From Rhizophagus irregularis (Eukaryota; Glomeromycota; Glomeromycetes; Glomerales; Glomeraceae), in NCBI RefSeq assembly GCF_026210795.1, contig NC_089437.1, positions 930,001 through 994,000 on the forward strand: 64,000 nucleotides of DNA, in the 5' to 3' direction. The position numbers and the translations under genes are program-made. The notes under the pieces were generated by a model. That model was not told the origin of the DNA, did no database searches, and was given only the letters and a program-made list of their open reading frames with translations. Positions 10,956-22,200 of this stretch are shown piece after piece; position 1 is the stretch's first letter; each line of letters starts with the position of its first letter.

Positions 10956-12990
10956 TTTCTTCTTCAACTCCCTCAAAGATCGCTGGAAGAATCTCCCACT
11001 TCAAGGACCATTGGATCGCGTCTTTTGGCAAAAATTGGGTTACAGATATTGTCCAATATGGTTATCGTCCAGAATGGTTAACAGTCCCTCCTTTAGATGT
11101 TCATCCTATTTCACCCAATCGCCAATACAAGAAAGATCTCAAGATTTTTTACGACGAGATTCAAGCATTACTGCGGATTGGAGCAATTCGAGAATTAGAC
11201 ATCGATACTCCATGTTTTTTGTCCAACCTGTTTTTAGTTCCCAAAAAGGGGGGGAAACTCCGACCTGTCATAGACTTACGAAAATTGAATCAGTTCATAT
11301 ACTACCAGCATTTCAAAATGGAAAACTTAGAATTGTTGAAATCTATGATTCGACGGAACGATTATATGGTGTCCATAGATTTAAATCAAGCTTTCTTCCA
11401 TGTTCCCCTAGCAGTGGACCAACAACCTTATTTTTTATTCGATTTCCAGAACAGACGTTTTTGTTTCACATGTTTACCTTTCGGTTTAACAACAAGTCCG
11501 AGGTGTTCACCAAGATTCTTCGTCCAGTAATAAAATCTCTTCGGAATCAAGGCATCAGATTGATGATATATCTAGACGACATACTCATAATGGCAAGGAC
11601 GAAAGACGAAGCGTTACAACAGTTAAAGGAAATCATGGATACCTTAAAAAGAATGGGATTTACAATCAACAAAGAAAAGTCAATGCTCGTACCTTCTCAA
11701 TCGATAGAGTATCTAGGCTTCAAGATCAACACAAAGACGATGACCTTTGTACTTCCGCGGACAAAAGTAAAGGACCTAGTGAACGAATGCAAAAAGGCAG
11801 TGCACCTACCCAAAATACCGGTCCAGAAGCTGGCGTCTCTAATCGGAAAGATATTGGCAACAACGTCAGCGGTCTTTCCAGCTCGTCTTTACTCCAGAGC
11901 TCTGCTCCGAGACAAAAATTATGGTCTGAAACTGCGCGGGTGGAACGGTACAGTACAACTCTCCGACGAAAGCAAGTTGCAGCTCGAGTGGTGGATAAAA
12001 AATCTCCCTTCCTGGAATGGAAGAAGTTTAATCCAGGAAGAACCAAGTACTATAATTCACACAGATGCGTCAAATACCGGCTGGGGTGCGTCCCGGGACA
12101 ACTTGACCATCCACGGAAATTGGACTCAGTTAGAGTCAACTCTTCACATCAATATTCTGGAACTAAAGGCGATTCAGTTCTCCATTCTCGTGTTCAAGGA
12201 GCTAGTGAATCAAACGATATTGATTCGAACAGACAACACGACGTGTGTAGCCTATATCAACCATCAGGGCGGGACGATATCTCCGGATCTCTCAAAGATC
12301 GCAGAGAATCTGTGGACATTATGTCTGAAACGCAATCTAAAATTGATAGCGGAACACATTCCGGGCATAAAGAATGTGGAAGCGGATCTGGCATCAAGGA
12401 TATTGATTGAAAAGAACGAATGGAAGTTACATCGCAAAATCTTCAACGTATTCAACAAGATATGGGGTCCTTATCAATTGGATCTATTTGCAAGCAGAAC
12501 CAACACCCAACTTCCCCGTTATTATGCATGGAAAACGGATCCGTTTGCCGAAGGGATGGATGCTTTTCGGCAAAAATGGTCCAAAATGAAACTATGGTCG
12601 AACCCTCCTTGGGTTTTAATTCCACAGATACTAGCAAAACTGATTCGGGAAAAGGCTTCTATGACTATTCTGGTTCCGATGTGGCCGTCAGCCCCATGGT
12701 TCCCGTTATTAATGAGCCTATTAATAGATCTACCGATATTGATTTGCTCCAACAACATTCTTTGCCCATCGTCACCTCCCCAAATACACCCACTTCGCAA
12801 TCCACAGTGGAAACTGCTCGCTTGCAATATTTCCGGTCTAGGAACAAAGACAAAGGCTTTTCGGATAAAACTATTAACTTACTCTCATCGTCAGTGGATA
12901 ATAGATCTTCAAGAACAGTGTCATCAGCTATTCGAGTATGGGAGCATTGGTGTAACTCACAACACGTCAATCCCGTTACTTGCCCTATAA
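10877..12990 (+). pseudogene. DIRS ORF2: reverse transcriptase, RNase H, DAM-like methyltransferase; frameshifted
   Basis: The frame is open from about 10877 and overlaps gag in the -1 frame. No ATG precedes the conserved start (GRISHFKDHWIASF), so translation probably depends on frameshifting or re-initiation. The RT domain includes FLVPKKGGKLRPVIDLRKLN, MVSIDLNQAF and the YLDD active site. RNase H has IIHTDASNTGWGAS, ILELKAIQ, IRTDNTTC and VEADLASR. A methyltransferase-like block with QLDLFAS and SNPPWV follows, as in DIRS1-type elements. Between GLTTSPR and VFTKILRP (near 11500) the reading moves to another frame, consistent with one lost base, which separates the RT palm from its YLDD. 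The 3' end overlaps the recombinase frame. Confidence 0.88.
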
Positions 12991-14422
12991 ATAAGATTTG
13001 TGAATTTTTTTCTGACATGTTGACATTTGGAAAATCATATAATACTATCGCTGGCTATAGATCAGCCATTAGTGAAATCCACGAACGAATTGATAATTTC
13101 TCAGTTGGAACTCACTAAACATGGGTATCGAAACTCCTAAGAGCATTTCCGAATGTTTCGGGTTTCAGTATATACAAATCGAAACTCAACCCGTAACCTA
13201 AACTTCTACCGAAACTCGAAACAACTTCCGATATTCCGAAACCTATCCCGATATCTCGAAACCAGCATTACCCAATTAAATTGCTTAAACAACTGTGCCA
13301 TACGTCATATTGACGAAATCACGTGCTCAATAATCATCAAGAAATTCGTAATACCCGACGCTATATGAGGATTGAGGAATATAATGGAGTGAACAAATTC
13401 TACCCTAATAGTTATATAGTTAATTTGGATTTAATGTTAGAAATAATTTAATAGTGAACAAACTATTAGAAATTGAACTTGATACCTTTATTTAAGATTT
13501 ACTGTAAGGAAAACTAATAAAAATTTTGGGCATATTTCGGTTTCAGGTCGGGATTCGGGAATCGGAAAAATATATGCATTTCCGAAACTCTATTTCGTAT
13601 ATACCGAAACCGACAGAGTTTCGGGAAGTTTCGGTTTCGTTACCCATGTTTAGAACTCACCCAGACATTTTAAAAGCTATGCAAGCTATTCGGATCGATA
13701 AACCTCCTACTTCAAAGTCAGATGACGCTATTGATATTATTCCTTCACTAGAATTCATTGTTTCCTTGGGTGACAATTCAACCATGTCTATTAGAGATCT
13801 TACTTGCAAAACAGCCTTTTTATTGGCTTTGATTTCAGCGTGTCGTCCGTCAGATCTTCATAGGATTAATGCTTTTGATTATACCAAGACAAGGTCTTCT
13901 ATTTCGTTCAATTGTGTCGCACCCAAGGAATATAATATCGCGGTTGCACATTCAGCCTCCACAACAAAATCCCGGTTAAAAAAGATTTTTGTTGGTGTTT
14001 ACCCAGATGAAAGACATCTTTGTCCATATGAAGCTGTTACTTCCTTGTTATCAAGAACTTCCCTATGGCGTGTATCTGTTGATCAAAAACGCGCTCTTTT
14101 TCTCATTACGAAAGAACCTCACTCACCGGCTTCCGTGGATACTATTGCCGGGTGGATAAAATCTATTTTAAAGATTTCCTCTCCGGGTTCAACAGCTAAA
14201 GACATGCGTGTGTTGGCAGCTTTTTTCGCTCAAAATGCTGGGGCTGGATTGGAGACCGTACTAGCACTTGGCAATTGGTCTAGTAATTCGGTTTATCACC
14301 GTTTCTATCAAAGGGGTATTAAATTGATGTTAGAACGTAATCAGGTTTCTTCGTTGATTTTATCGGAAGCACGTGTGAGTCACGATTCTTTAGACGAAGT
14401 CATTAATGATTCTCCGCAGTAG
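12760..14422 (+). pseudogene. DIRS ORF3: tyrosine recombinase, split by a MITE
   Basis: The first part (to 13115) shows the SAM-like N-terminal domain (AIRVWEHWC, FFSDMLTFGKSYNTIAGYRS, ending VGTH). The second part (from 13661) continues exactly with PDILKAMQAI and the catalytic domain: SACRPSDLHR with the first catalytic Arg, AKDMRVLAAFFAQ at the second box (Lys where His is usual), and NWSSNSVYHRFYQRG with the nucleophilic Tyr. The intervening 13116-13660 is a MITE plus one copy of its target duplication. The TAA at its first three bases stops the frame. Frames on the two sides agree once the MITE and one duplication are left out, so the recombinase was intact when struck. Confidence 0.9.
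13116..13652. mobile_element. hAT-like MITE, 537 bp, inside the DIRS recombinase
   Basis: The termini read TAAACATGGGTAtCGAAAC and its inverted partner at 13652. An 8-bp target duplication GAACTCAC flanks it (13108-13115 and 13653-13660). Eight-base duplications are characteristic of hAT elements. The interior is full of short CGAAAC/GTTTCG motifs in both orientations, resembling subterminal transposase-binding repeats. Apparent ORFs inside are products of these repeats. Confidence 0.92.
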
Positions 14423-14531
14423 CACGTGATTATACTTGTCCAGAGTTATGAAATTGATTTAAGTAAATGTATGAGTTTTTAACGAAATGCATTTATAAAT
14501 CAATGAATAACGTAGGACAAGTATAATCACG
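14417..14531. repeat. DIRS internal complementary region
   Basis: The first half (TAGCACGTGATTATACTTGT onward to ATTGATTT) is the reverse complement of the left end 9945-9985 with one mismatch. The second half (AAGTAAATGTATGAG to ACGTAGGACAAG) is the reverse complement of the right end 14732-14796. Joined, they template the circular junction in the DIRS replication model. It overlaps the recombinase stop codon. Confidence 0.9.
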
Positions 14532-14569
14532 CTCCCTCCCCATTTTTCCCACCCTATATACTAGTATAG

Positions 14570-14738
14570 TAAAAACGGCCTGAAGAGGCTTGTGTGGGAA
14601 TTGTAGTCTATATATAGTAAAAAAAATAGTTTAATTGTTTATGATTATGTAATATGATTTATTTATGATGTAATAATTCTTTGTACTAACTTGCCGCAGC
14701 TAATAAAATGGCCGATTAGCACGTGATTATACTTGTCC
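14570..14738 (-). repeat. DIRS right inverted terminal repeat
   Basis: Inverted partner of 9964-10132, identical by eye. It is followed by 58 bp (14739-14796) unique to the right end, which is represented in the internal complementary region. Confidence 0.9.
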
Positions 14739-14900
14739 TACGTTATTCATTGATTTATAAATGCATTTCGTTAAAAACTCATACATTTACTTAAATATAT
14801 TAGAAAAACCTCCTCTATAGTCACAACATATGACTTTTTTTATAATCACACCCTTTTTTTTCGGTCCCGAGGGGTGTGACTATAAAGGGGGTCGACTGTA

Positions 14901-15549
14901 TAGGGCAATATTTTCTTTTGAATAAAAGTAACAAAGAGTTTAGATTGTGTTATCCGAAGTATTGGTTTTTTTTTGTATGATTTAATTGTTAGTTTTTGCA
15001 GTAAACTTTTCGCGTGTTTTACTTGTTTTACCTTGTGTTTTGTCATTATTTGTTTGATAGGTTTTTTATTCTCAAGAAACCCTTACATTATTTACCAGAA
15101 TTATACTTTCATTATTAATTTTCTATTGGGAATTATCCTATATTTCGTCACAAATTATTGAAACACCTATAATTTTATTATTTGACCTTTTTGCCACAAC
15201 TGATCAGTTTGACATCTCTGACGTTAGTTACCAAATCAGTGATAACAATAACAACCCGACTATGGTTTCGATAAGCGGTTTGGTTACAATAGGAGTTCAG
15301 ATTTTGAATGACAATGTAACTTGATCCACGCACAAACTAATGTCGGTATCATTCTTACTTTCCATTTCTCGGTTAATATTTAATAATTCAAGGTCAGTTA
15401 CGTTAGTATTACGTTACTATTAAGTATTAACTGGAATTCCCCCGTGATACAGCAGCTAAAATAGATCAGAAATTTTGTTTCAAGAATGACATAAATTCAA
15501 AATTATAAATCACTCATATAGTAATATATACATGCAAGATTAATAAATT
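14901..15549. other. No gene seen
   Basis: AT-rich sequence; short open frames (for example 14973-15161) are hydrophobic low-complexity translations. Confidence 0.4.
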
Positions 15550-16330
15550 TTATGCTTGCGCATCATGAAATAATATCACTTTTACAATCAACTGGCTATT
15601 TAATAATGCTTTCTACAGTACATAATTTGCAGAACTATATAAGGCGTGCAATTAATACGTTGAACCGTATTACACAATTAACTTTACAAATTCGAATAAT
15701 CCATTCGCAAATAAATTTTATAATGGATCTATCTAGTTGTAAAGTATATGAAACGCACGGAAGAAAGAATATTACGCGAATAATCATACCGTACATGCAT
15801 ATATATACTATGCATTTATTCATTTATTATTTCTAGTTATAAATTTATAATTTATACAGTATAACTTTAAAAGAAAGTATTTACATTCTTTATTAAAAAT
15901 CATCTACAAATTGATCATCACAATTAATTACCATATAGGATACAGTACAATATTCAGAAGAAATTAAATGCACGAAAAAACGAGAAAAAAACATTTTTTT
16001 TTTATTGAATTCGTAAGATGTATATAAAATAAGCCGAAAACAAATGTTGCTGCTACCGTCTTGACATGAGCGGTTAACAAATAGTGAACATATATTAACT
16101 TTTTATGTCTTTAACCTTGTATATTACAACCGTCTATCGAACTATGGTTTCGACGGACGATTTGATTTTATGAAAGACAGAGCGGATCTTGAGTTGGGTT
16201 GGAATTGGCAGATAGTTAACTAATAAGTGGATAAAAATAGACATAAATATATTAAAGGTGGAATGATTTTTTTTATTAATATCGACTTATCATTAGCTGC
16301 CTATATACATTAGATGTTGCAAAGGACATT
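15550..16330 (+). repeat. Diverged copy of the 36.0-37.0 kb segment
   Basis: The match is clear at 15635-15730 (RRAINTLNRITQLTLQI against RRSAINMLNRITQLPLQI at 36205-36265) and at 16060-16260 (GAACATATATTAACTTTTT, AGAGCGGATCTTG, AGTTAACTAATA). It is a decayed duplicate including a remnant of the small basic ORF described at 36097. Confidence 0.75.
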
Positions 16331-17529
16331 TAATTAGAATAGAAGAAGAAATTTTACAGATGTTTCAGGTCTTTTTACTAGGAAAAAAATATAGAAAAAA
16401 TTTTTTTGGTGTCGAACATAAATGTAAACCAATTGAATTTATACTATTTAGTTAAATAGCATAACTTACGTGAATATTTTGTATTTAATCATTGATAATA
16501 TTGTATATAATCACCATCTGATGTTCATAACCTATACAGTTAATTTACTTTTTACTTTAATTAAAGTGCCAATAACCTTTTAAATAATATACAAATCATT
16601 CTATAAAAATATTATTAAAACATAAGAATCTTGCTACCAACTTATAATGAATACGATGACAATTAGATGTGATTTGGGATAATGGGCTTAAAAAAATTTT
16701 TTTATTAATCAATTTTAAAATCCAGTTAAATTGTCAGCGAGGGAATCGAAATTAATTTCATAACAAAGTGAAATAAAATATTAATCTCTTTGTAGATCAT
16801 TCACAACCAGCCAAATATTAATAAACTCAACGGGCTAAATGTGTGAAAGGAGTACTGCAAATACATCTATACTAAAAATATTTAATTAATGAATGCAGAA
16901 AGTCAACAATAAAATAATGCGGATAAGTAATTAAAGTAATTAAAAAATTAAATAGCTAATAAAGCAATGTCGCCAAAATATTAAATATTATATGGCTAGC
17001 ACCATAGGTTTGACAGGTAATAATCAATAATTAAATAAAAAACTACATAAAGTATAAAAACTCATCAAAAAAAGAATAAACCTTATCTAATTAATCAATT
17101 CGTTAAACCAACAGACGTGATATACGTCTAAAAGATTTTCTAAAGCAAAATAAATCATTTTAACATAAATCTTGGAAAAAAATTAAATAATAGTCTTGTT
17201 CTTAGTTTCCTAAAGGACACACAGAGTATAAATACCTAGGCTTCTAGTTTTAATTGCTATAAAAGCCTTTCATAATTGAGTTTTCGGTCATTCGACTAAA
17301 ATTATTAAAAAAAAGAGGATTATTCTTGCACGTGAAGTATGAAGTACTTTTACAAGTGCTGGCTTTGCCTCAATAACTTTATGAAAAGACGTCAAGCATA
17401 CACATTGAGTACATGAGTCAACCGGACACAACTGAAGATTCGCTTTGGTTTATAATGCATATCGTATCAAAACTTGCAATTAAAAATTGACAAAAATCCT
17501 GATATCTAAGAAACTACTATTAACGAGGT
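16331..17529. other. No gene seen
   Basis: Very AT-rich, with stops in all frames. Confidence 0.4.
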
Positions 17530-17584
17530 GTATTAACCAATACAGTTATATAACTTTTTATTATCATTTATTAAATTCATTGTT

Positions 17585-18482
17585 TTTTTCCAGATTCTTC
17601 TCACAAGATAGTTAATTCTCATCCAAACATAATTCAATTTTATGAAGTTACGAAATTGAAAAAATTGAAAGAAATTATTTATTGAATTTTTAATACTCAT
17701 ATTTACACGTTTTTTTTTACTCTTTAGACGAAATAAATTAATCGCTTGTTCTTGATTATACAGTTGGTGGAACATTAAGAAATCATTTAAGGAATAATAC
17801 TATAACTTTTGAATGAAAGAGCTGATTAGAAATTGCAAGTGCGATTTTGTAGTTACATGATAACAAGGCGGAGATCCTGTAAGTATATTCATAATATTTA
17901 ATACAGTAATCCATTTATATTTACGTAATTAACACCTTTATTTTAGCATCTCAATAATATCTTAATACATATAAAGATACAATAAAATTAGCAGATTTTG
18001 GACGTTCATGTCAAAAAAAAAGGATCAGTTAGTCATCCAAAGCGTGTGGTGGAATAAATTTTTTTGAAGAAAATCATCAGATATAAATAGTTTAGGAGTA
18101 TTATTCTGGGAATTAACAAGTCGCTTATCATCGTTTGATTTTGTAAATAAAAATCATGAAATTACTCAAATCAAGCAAGATATTCTTAATTGTAAAAAGA
18201 GAAATTATTCCAAATACAAATGATAAATTCGGTTCGCTTTATAAAAGTAAGTGTGAATGAAAGTATAATTCTATTTCTGTAATAAGATTAATATATTTCA
18301 TTTATTTAAACCGACGTGTACAAAATGAAAGGTCATATATTAACCAAGAACTTGATAACATTGATCTTATTGATCCTGATATCGACAATGTGTCATTCTA
18401 ACGAAAGTGAATCAACAGAAATGAAGATTCTGACTTGCCGAATTGTGAAGAATGTGATGTAATTTCGATAGATATAATATAA
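17585..18482 (+). pseudogene. Dead copy of the kinase family (exons 2-5)
   Basis: The copy is collinear with the intact gene at 51623-53034. A TTCCAG acceptor at 17593 leads to a segment equivalent to HQNIIQFYGVTK. Then come DEIN, a NGTLRNYL-like segment, a damaged catalytic loop ending GDP, LADFGRSCQ near 17995, LGVLFWELTSRLS near 18100, and an acidic tail. Deletions in the catalytic loop and around the activation segment (the IPYMDP part is lost), with several stops, make it non-functional. Exon 1 with the glycine loop and Lys is missing. Confidence 0.85.
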
Positions 18483-18889
18483 ACGTTCTTTTGTTTAATT
18501 GTCGGACGTATAATTATTATTATTCATTTGTAATTTCAAAATAAAAATAATAATTTAAATTAAAAAAACTGTTTATTCAAAATAATTTTAATTAAAAAAA
18601 TAATAAAATTGATGTCATAAATAACGTCAATCATCTATTACAGAAGGTGAAATTTTCAAGACTATAATGGAAACTTTTTGAGATGAATTGATTCCCTATG
18701 TACAACAAGCCAGAGACCAACTCTCTCCTACTAAATAAAGAAGTAATAGTTATAATATACACTGGTTTTCTTGAAAATAAACATTATTATCAACAAAACT
18801 TACCAACAAACTATAAAGTGTGAAATGACAGAAACTATAGTTAAGAAATTAGCATCTTAAATAAGTAATAACCCACGTCCAATTTATTT

Positions 18890-20300
18890 AAAATGATAAA
18901 CGCATATTGATCCCAGCTTCGGGTAAATTTGTTGCCTCAATTTTGTCCCACAGTAAATCACCTCACTTCTCATTAATCCAATTGGTTCCTCGCTGAATCC
19001 AGCCGAGTTCTTAAGCTTTAGTAAATTTCTATAGTGATAACCTAACCTTTAAGTACCCAAAGCATTCGTGTAAAGAATAAAGTGATCCTTTCATAAATTC
19101 ACTTAGCTTTATGAAAGCACGGTTTGCCTCTGTATTATTTGCAGTGCAAGGTGTCTTGATTTCATCAAAGAAAATCTCATTTTTTCCTTCGAATATTACT
19201 CAGAAATCTGGTATCCATCCATGCTTCTTACCATCAGAATTTCTTCGTTCCTTCGAATCACTTGATTCTTCATTGGCCCTGATTCATTAGTGCAATTAGA
19301 TAAAACAAATTAAAATATAAGCAATATATAATACTAATTAAAAATGAAGATTGCTTATCACAGGAAACTTAAACTTACTGCATTGATCAGATGATTGAGG
19401 AAATTCCAGAGATTCAAGCTTTTAACAGATTTATGCAAAATATTAAGAGCCTTTCTTAAAGGTCTCTTATAAATAGCAAAATCGGTTGGAAATTACTTGT
19501 TCAATCTTTTAATTGCCTCTAATATGTTATATTAAAAATTTCTTCAAGTTTTAAATGACAGTATCTATGAACGAAAGTGTCTAGTGCTACTTGATGTTAT
19601 ATTCAAAAAACTTGCAGAATGTACCAGATAATTGTTAATAAAATGATGCAAAAAAAGATAACCCAAATTTCCACTTACAAGTTTCTGGATATAAGCTGAA
19701 CACATTCAAATTTTTTGCTTCAAATCATCACATTTGGCCCAATTTTTACGTACAATTCCTTTTTTTAAATTCTAAAAAAAAACAATTACCATTAGTCAAT
19801 TACTAATTATAATGCTCTCAGTAATATTCAGCAGAACTTACCATACCGTATGCATTATAGTTAATAAAACATTTATCTGGAAACCAATGGTTTATATGCA
19901 AATTTGTTTATTACACTTTCCTCCTTTACATAAATTATAAACGGAAATCACCTGTGCGATATATAAAGTTAATATTGAAACAAAAATAAATAATCACTTA
20001 ATATGACACATTACTTGCAATCTTTCATTAATGTCAGTTGCACAAGAAAGTACTGGATTATTCCTCAATCATTCAATTATATGCATTCACAAAAAACTTT
20101 TGAAATAGTGTATTCATTAAATAACCACCAAAAAAAAAAAAATTTAAGTAAACAAATATAGATTAATACCTCAAAATCTTTTCCAACCTCAGATAATCAT
20201 CAGAATACCTTTTTATAATCTTCACTTCATTGTTGTATCAGTTATGCTCCTTCGCCTCGTCTTCCAAATTGTGTGCGCTTAATCGAGAATTAAAGAGTCT
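18890..20300 (-). pseudogene. Decayed gene, possible PD-(D/E)xK nuclease-like fold
   Basis: Reading the minus strand, 19300-19080 gives protein-like stretches: SSDSKERRNSDGKKHGWIPD, then EIFFDEIKTPCTANNT and AFIKLSEFM. A PDF...DEIK arrangement is compatible with a PD-(D/E)xK active site. Upstream pieces (19400-19520 LNILHKSVKSLNLWNF, 19720-19760, 20240-20290 AHNLEDEAKEHN) suggest a longer multi-exon gene. It has many stops. The family label is a guess from the motif. Confidence 0.3.
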
Positions 20301-20954
20301 ATTAAGTGAAGGCTCCTCAAAAAAGTACAAATTTATACAAGAAACATGCTATTAACATTATAACAAGAAGACACTGTTGCAGTTTGTCTTGCTATTGATA
20401 TTTATTTTCGAGAACCTGTGCCTTTTTTTTTGCGAAAATATTGGAAATACTGAAAATTTATTTTTGGGAAGAGTATGTCTATCATCGATCAAGTTATTAA
20501 TTTTGAATGTTATAATTTTGAAATTTATCAGCGTAGTAAAAAAAAATTCATCAGCAGTAAAAATTTGAGTATTTATTGCAAGTTTGAGTATTCTCTTTAT
20601 GGCAATTGATATGCACGCTCTGATTATTGACGGATCGAATATCTCATGCAATTTCATGAAAAGAACTTTTTAATTAATTGTGAAAGTTACAACTAAAATT
20701 ATTATTTTATTTAATTCAAAGAGAACAATAATACCCAAAACGCGGTAACACAATTTAAGAATACTTCTTTTGCATCTCATTATCAGAAAATGGGCTGAAC
20801 TTTGAGCCCCTAAAAAATTATTACGTAAGATCAAACCAATAATTATTTTTTTGTCACACAGACTTTTTTTCGTCAAAAAAAAAATAATATGATTGGATAA
20901 TGGATAATGATTGGTGATTTTTTGATTTTTTTTTAAAAAAAAAAATATTTTTTT
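20301..20954. other. No convincing gene
   Basis: Two minus-strand frames of about 100 residues (20358-20657 and 20670-20981) are rich in Ile, Phe, Lys and Asn, with no recognisable motif and no supporting copy elsewhere in the window. Confidence 0.4.
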
Positions 20955-21180
20955 TCGATCATAGTTAACAGGCAACGACATCGAATAAGGAGCTTCAGTT
21001 ATTCTCTATTAAGCCAAGGAGTCCGGGTGGGTTGCAGGTGGCCAATCTGCTCCACACCGATTTGAACCTTGCCCTTCGGCGTAGGCTGCACATCAGTTCA
21101 CACGGTACACGCGATTGCGTACTGTCGAAGTAAATTGTGCGAGAACTTGACCGGTCGTCACACACTGTTAACCATAAACT
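20955..21180. repeat. Single diverged core of the 4.7-6.8 kb array unit
   Basis: It begins CAGGCAACGACATCGAATAA and shares GGAGTCCGGGTGGGTTGCAG and GGTCGTCACACACTGTTAAC. It lacks the CGAGCGACTACATGAGATG segment, so the 71-residue frame of the array is not preserved. It is followed by the same ACAAACATACAGAGTGATGA sequence seen after the truncated sixth unit at 6795. Confidence 0.85.
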
Positions 21181-21464
21181 ACAAACATACAGAGTGATGA
21201 GAATGTTAAAATTTAGTTCGCGTTATGATAAAAGGAAAAGTCGATAGAAAAGCGACGAGGATAAAAAGAAAAAAAAAAGGCTGTACTGTATAATATATAT
21301 ATGGTTTTTTTTTGGTCTAGATGGTGACGACAATGACGAATTTTATTTTAACTGGTATCTCCTCGTAATGACTTGGATAATCAGTGGTATGTTATTGATG
21401 TTATTTGCGTAATAATTTAATAATTTAAATAATTTAAAACCAAACTTTTTTACTTAACGCGTAT

Positions 21465-22200
21465 TTCAATTTCTGGTGTCGTTAAGCAAAATATTAAGAA
21501 CACACTTGATTCCACCTTACCTTATATCGAATTTGCCAACTAAATGTCACTCGCGAGACCTCTCTCACCTTCCAACAGGAGCAACAAGAATATATAATTG
21601 GTTTCAGGAACGACAGAAAAAATTTCAATCCAATCTTTAAAATGTCGCGTATTTATTCATCTGCCATTGGATCATCAACATAACAACATTTCAAGTTCCC
21701 TAACAACATTGCAGGCTCCCTTAATAACATTGCACTCACCTCCGCCTATAAAACGGAGATATTCTTTCTCTGGGACGGAGCAAGGTGCTGTGGTTGAAGC
21801 CTTTTTGGCTTTTGCGAGAAGGCCATTTGCAACTTTCTCGTCAAGTGTGAAGACAAGCTTCCCGATATACTCATAGACAATTTCGCTGTTAAGCAGAACC
21901 CACCAGTCAGCAAAGATTTCCTGAATGTTTATGTTCTGTGTATGCTAAAATTTATAATTGAAAACGTTAAAATATTTTTGAAAGAATCAGCATTTCAAAG
22001 GTTCTTATAAATCCGATTCTATTGAACTCCTAAAAGATTTTTAAAAGATGTACGTCATAAGAATGCACATAGGATCGCTGAGAATAATAAAGGGCGTTGG
22101 TGTGATCTTTCTCTGCAACGACTAACAGTTGTCCATTTGACATGCGAGGTGGTTACATGTCTTGGTAGTGCCATAAGGAGGTATACGCTGCAAAGGAATA
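21465..22200 (+). pseudogene. Broken copy 2 of the HEPN-like gene
   Basis: It matches 7300-8165 of the intact gene, including the QLNVTRE, NWFQERQKK, GTEQGAVVE and DVRHKNAH segments (the last at about 22047). Frameshifts and deletions remove the ATG and parts of the N-terminal half. The copy stops abruptly after the equivalent of EVYAAKE, at the edge of the decayed hAT element. Confidence 0.88.

Larger units (their letters stand above)
9945..14796 (+). mobile_element. DIRS-type tyrosine-recombinase retrotransposon
   Basis: The element has all DIRS hallmarks: inverted terminal repeats (169 bp, identical by eye), a gag-like ORF, an overlapping RT/RNase H/methyltransferase-like ORF, an overlapping tyrosine-recombinase ORF, and an internal complementary region that joins complements of both outer ends. 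The ends were defined from that region: its sequence is the reverse complement of the right end (ending TTACTTAAAT) run into the left end (AAATCAATTTC). DIRS elements integrate through a circular intermediate with no target duplication, consistent with none being visible. This copy is inactive in cis: pol has a frameshift and the recombinase is split by a MITE. Confidence 0.92.
9854..14898. mobile_element. Host MITE (pogo/Tc1-like ends) split by a DIRS element
   Basis: The outer ends read CAGTCGACCCC...TATAGTCAC at 9854 and the reverse complement, ending GGGGTCGACTG, at 14898. Both are flanked by TA (9852-9853 and 14899-14900), the target duplication used by Tc1/mariner/pogo elements. Without the DIRS insert (9945-14796) the MITE is about 193 bp (9854-9944 plus 14797-14898). 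It has no coding capacity. Confidence 0.75.

Noticed and set aside
11787-12410. 207-residue ORF inside pol
   Set aside because: Shadow of the RT/RNase H coding frame, Ser/Arg-rich with no motifs.
13153-13368. 71-residue ORF inside the 537-bp MITE
   Set aside because: Generated by the repeated CGAAAC motifs; the element is non-autonomous.
20358-20657. 99-residue minus-strand ORF
   Set aside because: Overlaps a complementary plus-strand frame; composition typical of random AT-rich DNA; no motif.
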